Source: an uncultured Ruminococcus sp.
GTDB taxonomy: Bacteria; Bacillota; Clostridia; Oscillospirales; Ruminococcaceae
Reading direction: 5' to 3'
NCBI RefSeq assembly: GCF_937915125.1
Contig: NZ_CALDMP010000086.1
Coordinates: forward strand, 1-43,639
Length of the DNA stretch: 43,639 nt
Positions 40,323-43,639 of the stretch are shown in pieces. A program made the translations under genes and the position numbers. Position 1 is the stretch's first letter. The number at the start of each line of letters is the position of its first letter. The notes beneath the pieces are model-generated. The model was not told the DNA's origin. It ran no database searches and was given only the letters and a program-made list of their open reading frames with translations.

Positions 40323-41495
40323 TTGAAGTGGTTTGGAGTTATCGGGCAAAGAAGGGGGCAAATTGATTTGCGTAAAAACACAAAAGACGTATATCATCTA
40401 AATCCTGTAATTACACTTCCTTCTTATAAAAATGAAAATGGCTTTTTGTATCGTTATTTGCATCGGTATGAAAATATAATTCTCATGATGGATATTAACA
40501 CATACAAGTGTCAGACGGTGGTGTCTTTGATTTTTTATGATACCCATAAATCAAAAATCGTGACTTTACCTGACTGGGCGGCATATGAGAAAAGCTCTCG
40601 AATTTTTGAGATATATCCTGTGAAATCATGTATTTTTTCACTTGCTCTTTTAGACGAAAAATGTATTCTTTCTTGTTTTGAGATGAAATATCACACGTGG
40701 CAGAAATGTTATATTCCTGTCGAATGGTCATGCAATCATTTTTCAAACCCAAGAATACGAATGGAATATGACGGAACAACTCTTTATGTAGGAATCTTGA
40801 ATACGAAAACTGAGCTGTGGAAATATTTTAAAATTATTCGAACAAAAACAAAATTATATCTTGAACCGCTGTCTTTTCTGCGTGGAGACTTAACGTTATT
40901 TCATTCGATTCAATCTTCTCAAAATGAAATTGTGTTTCGTGCGTCAGGAAATTCTATTGAAATTCAAAATATGCATGAAAAGATGTTTCAAAAGGTGAAT
41001 GCACATGATGCAATTATTCGATACAACTATAGTGGGTTTGATGTAATTGCATCTAATTCGGAATATTTCTCTTTAGAATATGATGCATTGATTGATAATT
41101 GTATTTATTATGAAATTATTGAAGAATCAAAATCGATATTACTGAAATATGATTTGGCGCTGGCTAACAATTATGTTGTTCCAATTAATCAGGAACAATC
41201 TATTGCACTTTCTTCTGGAAAAGATTTGTATATTTATAGTGATACAGCATTTCAGCGTATATCAGATGGTAAAATATTTTCTATTGATGCAATTATGCAC
41301 GCTTTTCAAAAGTTGAATGTTCCGTTAATCAATGAAATAGACCCTTTTCCCTCTATGTGTTTCTTTCATGATCATTGGCTAGAGATTGAAATAAGCGATT
41401 TTCGATTTTTTCTAATTCATCTGGATACGATGCATCCTTATTTTTTTGAAGGCATGATTGATGTGGATGGTAACTATCTGTATCGCTATGAATAA
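40323..41495 (+). CDS. Hypothetical protein, strongly AT-rich
   Basis: 390 residues if the TTG at 40323 is used. TTG 40368 (LRKNTKDVYHL) has a good AAGAAGGGGG site and may be the real start, giving 375 residues. There is no signal peptide or membrane helix. Repeated short beta-rich stretches with aromatic residues (IYYEIIEESKSILLKYDLAL, DLYIYSDTAFQRISDGKIF) suggest a beta-propeller-like fold, but no motif settles it. AT content is clearly higher than in neighbouring genes, and codons ending in A or T dominate, which fits recent acquisition. Confidence 0.65.
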   Translation: MKWFGVIGQRRGQIDLRKNTKDVYHLNPVITLPSYKNENGFLYRYLHRYENIILMMDINTYKCQTVVSLIFYDTHKSKIVTLPDWAAYEKSSRIFEIYPVKSCIFSLALLDEKCILSCFEMKYHTWQKCYIPVEWSCNHFSNPRIRMEYDGTTLYVGILNTKTELWKYFKIIRTKTKLYLEPLSFLRGDLTLFHSIQSSQNEIVFRASGNSIEIQNMHEKMFQKVNAHDAIIRYNYSGFDVIASNSEYFSLEYDALIDNCIYYEIIEESKSILLKYDLALANNYVVPINQEQSIALSSGKDLYIYSDTAFQRISDGKIFSIDAIMHAFQKLNVPLINEIDPFPSMCFFHDHWLEIEISDFRFFLIHLDTMHPYFFEGMIDVDGNYLYRYE

Positions 41496-41646
41496 TTTAT
41501 TTGCTAAGAGCAACTGGGATTTTGGTAAATTTTTTAAACAAGCCCTAGGAATACTATTGGAAAGAAATAGAACCAAAATGAAAAAAGGCTATTACAGAAA
41601 GAAAATCAAACAAAAATCCAACATTTTGGTATGGTATTGCGCTTGA
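41488..41646 (+). other. Short AT-rich ORF, doubtful
   Basis: A 52-codon frame begins at an ATG overlapping the stop of the preceding gene and is rich in Lys, Asn and aromatic residues. It has no ribosome site of its own and no recognised family. It could be a small coupled protein or the AT-rich tail of the acquired segment. Otherwise nothing was seen in 41496-41678. Confidence 0.2.
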
Positions 41647-41678
41647 TCTCGTTGCACTGTAATAGTCTTATTTTACAT

Positions 41679-42635
41679 TTACGACAATTTATGTATTCCC
41701 GAAAACGCCAGCACCAGATTTGTACCGAGAAAAACAATCATCCCGATTGCTGTAAATGCATCACGGTAGCATTTCTTTTCCGTCCGGTTTCCCCGCAGAT
41801 AAGCCAGCACTGCTTCCCGATGCTTCAGCAGAAAGAACGAACCCACGGCGAAAAATGCAATGTTGATGCCACGGTACAGGTAGTCCTGTACCATTGGAGA
41901 AACTTCAGAAAACAGCCACCCCAGCAGTTCACCAAATACAAAATTATTGATGATATGCAGCAGAATGGACCAGCGGATGGAATATTCCAACGCAGTATAT
42001 CCCAGCACGATTCCCACAAGAAAGGCAAAGATCATTTGGAACAGATTCCCATGCATAATGCTGAATAAAGTTGCCGACAGGAGAATGGCGAATACCTTTC
42101 CGTATTTCTGGAAACTGCGCAGGACGAATCCACGGTAGATCAGTTCCTCTGCAACGGGTGCAAAAAAAGCAGAGTACAGGAACATGGAGAGGGTAGTGCT
42201 CTGAGAAGAAGCCGCCGTCAGCTGTCCCATTGCTGTATAGCCGCAGAGATTGAGCAGCGCCTCTATGCCGTTCCCAAACAGAGAGAAGATTAGCTGACCG
42301 GACATGAACACGCAAAGCAGAAAGGGAAATCGTCTGGCTGCCAGTTTCTTTTCCTTGTGAAACAGCCGGCTGGGCGGTACTGTTTTCCGGAACAGAAACA
42401 GCAGAAGCAGTACGCCCAGTATGACGATCACAATACTGGAGACGCCGCTGTGATAAGCATTGGCTTCCAACGTCTCCAGAAGCTGCTGCCGTGCTGTGAG
42501 ATCACTTTCCTGAATCTGGACATAAAACTTCCGGCACAGGGGTTCTACTGCAAAAATGAGATAGCGGAGAAGGGTGTAGACAATCAGACAGACGGAAACG
42601 TAGTTGGCACATTTCCGGACTGTGTTTTTTTTCAT
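41679..42635 (-). CDS. CPBP-family intramembrane metalloprotease
   Basis: 318 residues, about eight membrane helices. The CAAX-protease/bacteriocin-processing motifs are present: motif 1 APVAEELIYRGFVLRSF (~161-177, Glu-Glu and Arg), motif 2 LFSIMHGNLFQMIFAF (His ~195) and motif 3 ILLHIINNFVF (His and Asn, ~224). Members cut membrane proteins or process peptides; some give immunity to bacteriocins. No bacteriocin gene is near. GAAAGGAG precedes ATG 42635. Confidence 0.92.
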   Translation of the reverse strand: MKKNTVRKCANYVSVCLIVYTLLRYLIFAVEPLCRKFYVQIQESDLTARQQLLETLEANAYHSGVSSIVIVILGVLLLLFLFRKTVPPSRLFHKEKKLAARRFPFLLCVFMSGQLIFSLFGNGIEALLNLCGYTAMGQLTAASSQSTTLSMFLYSAFFAPVAEELIYRGFVLRSFQKYGKVFAILLSATLFSIMHGNLFQMIFAFLVGIVLGYTALEYSIRWSILLHIINNFVFGELLGWLFSEVSPMVQDYLYRGINIAFFAVGSFFLLKHREAVLAYLRGNRTEKKCYRDAFTAIGMIVFLGTNLVLAFSGIHKLS

Positions 42636-42654
42636 GGAACAGCTCCTTTCTGGG

Positions 42655-42683
42655 TTGCAATGACCTTGTCTTTATGGTAGAAT
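42655..42683 (+). promoter_or_regulatory. Promoter of the frameshifted membrane protein gene
   Basis: TTGCAA (42655-42660), 17-bp spacer, TAGAAT (42678-42683). It is divergent from the CPBP gene. Confidence 0.5.
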
Positions 42684-42702
42684 AGGTGAGAGGTGAGGGA
42701 AA

Positions 42703-43357
42703 ATGATACCAATGGAGGATCAGATGCTGCGTGCTACAGCACCCTATATGCGTGCGGATGAACGAATTTTGTGGATGGGTAGTTTTCAGAAAGGCGGCGG
42801 TAAAAAGGCTGACCGCTGGATCAAAAAAGAAGGAATCCAGTTGTTTTTTTGTATTATGGGATATTGTTATTCTTCTTTTGATGTATTTCATAGGGAGACA
42901 TGTTATCGGTGAAAATACTGTGATGCAAAGAATATGGCTGGGAATGATCTTTGTCTTTCTTATTGCGTCTGTTTTGATGGATTATATGATATATCGTTCC
43001 AGAACAAGCGGTTCGAAAAACTGGTATATGATTACCGAACGGCAATTGTTCATCTGGCGCAGTGCCACACGACAGATAATTGCTGACCAACTGGTGGAAT
43101 TGACAGATATTACCGTAACTATGGGAGAAAATCATATTGGCAGGATTGATTATCGAATCAATGGAAAAATTGTGTATGACAAAGTAAGAGGCAGTCTTGT
43201 TGCAGGAAAACAGGATGAATTCTGGGTGAAATGGCAGCTCTATGCGCCAAAATGCAACTTTCATAATCTATGCGGCATTGAAAACCCGGAAGAAGTTGCC
43301 GCAATCCTGGGGCGTGCAATCCGAGAGGCAAAGAGAAACTCGAAATACGATTCCTGA
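42703..43357 (+). pseudogene. Membrane protein (PH-like) gene broken by a frameshift at a T7 run
   Basis: The reading frame starting at ATG 42703 (GAGGTGAGGG upstream) gives DQMLRATAPYMRADERILWMG and WIKKEGIQLFF, then loses sense at seven T (42844-42850). The rest of the protein continues in the next frame to 43357: LWDIVILLLMYFIGRHVIG (membrane helix), IWLGMIFVFLIASVLMDYMI (second helix) and WYMITERQLFIW with a C-terminal soluble domain. Removing one T gives a continuous 217-residue protein like bacterial PH-domain membrane proteins (opening DERILW, then two helices and a YMITERQL segment). It may be a sequencing error, a switching tract or a true pseudogene. Confidence 0.7.
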
Positions 43358-43380
43358 TTGAGGAAATACATAATAAAAAA

Positions 43381-43419
43381 CAGGTAAACCATGTATCACA
43401 CCATGATTTACCTGTTTTT
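43381..43419. terminator. Bidirectional terminator
   Basis: CAGGTAAA (43381-43388) pairs with TTTACCTG (43407-43414), with an inner CATG pair, T-run after and A-run before. On the minus strand it ends the tRNA transcript immediately after its CCA. Confidence 0.75.
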
Positions 43420-43505
43420 GGTGCGGATAAGAGGACTTGAACCTCCACCCCCTTGCGAGGACTAGCACCTGAAGCTAGCGCGTCTGCCAATTCCGCCATA
43501 TCCGC
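43419..43505 (-). tRNA. tRNA-Leu (anticodon CAG)
   Basis: 87 bases including an encoded CCA. The acceptor stem GCGGATA/TATCCGC, the anticodon stem CTAGC/GCTAG with loop TTCAGGT, a long variable arm typical of leucine tRNA, and the T-loop GTTCAAGTC are all present. It reads CUG codons. Confidence 0.95.
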
Positions 43506-43586
43506 ATATGCAATTGAATCGTTGCACCGATCCAATTGATTTTTTAAGTGCCTTCCAAATGCACACTTGATAAATCAGAAAACGTG

Positions 43587-43639
43587 TGGTGCGGATAAGA
43601 GGACTTGAACCTCCACCCCCTTGCGAGGACTAGCACCTG
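43587..43639 (-). tRNA. Second tRNA-Leu (CAG), cut by the window end
   Basis: The 3' 53 bases, with CCA, are identical to the corresponding part of the first tRNA. The anticodon loop is just beyond the edge, so CAG is inferred from identity. The 81 bases between the copies show no promoter, so both are probably processed from one transcript. Confidence 0.85.

Noticed and set aside
1..43639. CRISPR array or intact insertion sequence
   Set aside because: No regularly spaced direct repeats and no transposase or integrase frame were seen; mobile sequence is limited to small MITE-like elements and the suspected element end at sigK.

Overview
The window looks like a chromosomal segment of a fibre-degrading Ruminococcus or close relative (Oscillospiraceae, Clostridia). 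The basis is two secreted proteins with Ruminococcus-type cellulosomal dockerins (a GH9 cellulase and a BspA-type leucine-rich-repeat protein), a clostridial glgB-glgC-glgD-glgA glycogen cluster, the sporulation genes spoIIE and sigK, strong Shine-Dalgarno sites, and TTGACA-17-TATAAT type promoters. No rRNA, CRISPR array, intact insertion sequence or integrase gene was seen.

Layout. 1-1.2 kb: a sigK gene cut after its 'CIEN' motif, where a different sequence with a broken XRE-type regulator begins; this resembles one end of a skin-like element that continues off the left edge. 1.3-4.1 kb: a two-gene methyltransferase operon whose first protein is a leucine-carboxyl-methyltransferase-like domain fused to a TetR regulator, with two TetR-type operators at its own promoter, flanked by two different MITE-like elements. 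4.1-7 kb: an alpha/beta hydrolase with a WYL regulator, a truncated GNAT, a GyrI-like protein and decayed sequence. 7-10.6 kb: housekeeping genes (SPL-like radical SAM protein, TrmH/SpoU methyltransferase, sfsA, Mrp/ApbC). 10.7-12.7 kb: an ammonium transporter fused to a P-II domain behind a leader attenuator. 12.8-15.9 kb: a TrpR-like YerC protein translationally coupled to a dockerin-bearing GH9 cellulase. 16-19.5 kb: divergent ppx and ppk1 with PhoP-box-like repeats. 19.5-23.1 kb: C_GCAxxG_C_C protein, NAD(P)HX epimerase, xylulokinase, TSCPD protein. 23.2-29.1 kb: glycogen operon. 29.3-31.5 kb: spoIIE. 31.7-32.7 kb: NusG_II protein plus Gx transporter. 32.8-35 kb: LRR-dockerin protein. 35.1-38.6 kb: modD, mtnN, lipoprotein, small membrane protein and LysR regulator, all on the minus strand. 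38.7-41.6 kb: nucleoside kinase followed by a strongly AT-rich pair of unknown genes. 41.7-43.6 kb: CPBP protease, a frameshifted membrane protein, and tandem tRNA-Leu(CAG) genes.

Together the genes cover plant-cell-wall attack (GH9, LRR-dockerin), sugar entry (xylulokinase), and storage and reserve control (glycogen synthesis, polyphosphate under apparent phosphate control, ammonium uptake under its own P-II domain). The most unusual items are the LCM-TetR self-regulated methyltransferase cassette, sigK interrupted at what appears to be the classical skin position, and a 165-bp MITE family whose two copies keep an internal hairpin through compensatory base changes. All identifications come from reading the sequence and from knowledge of protein families; no database search was run.
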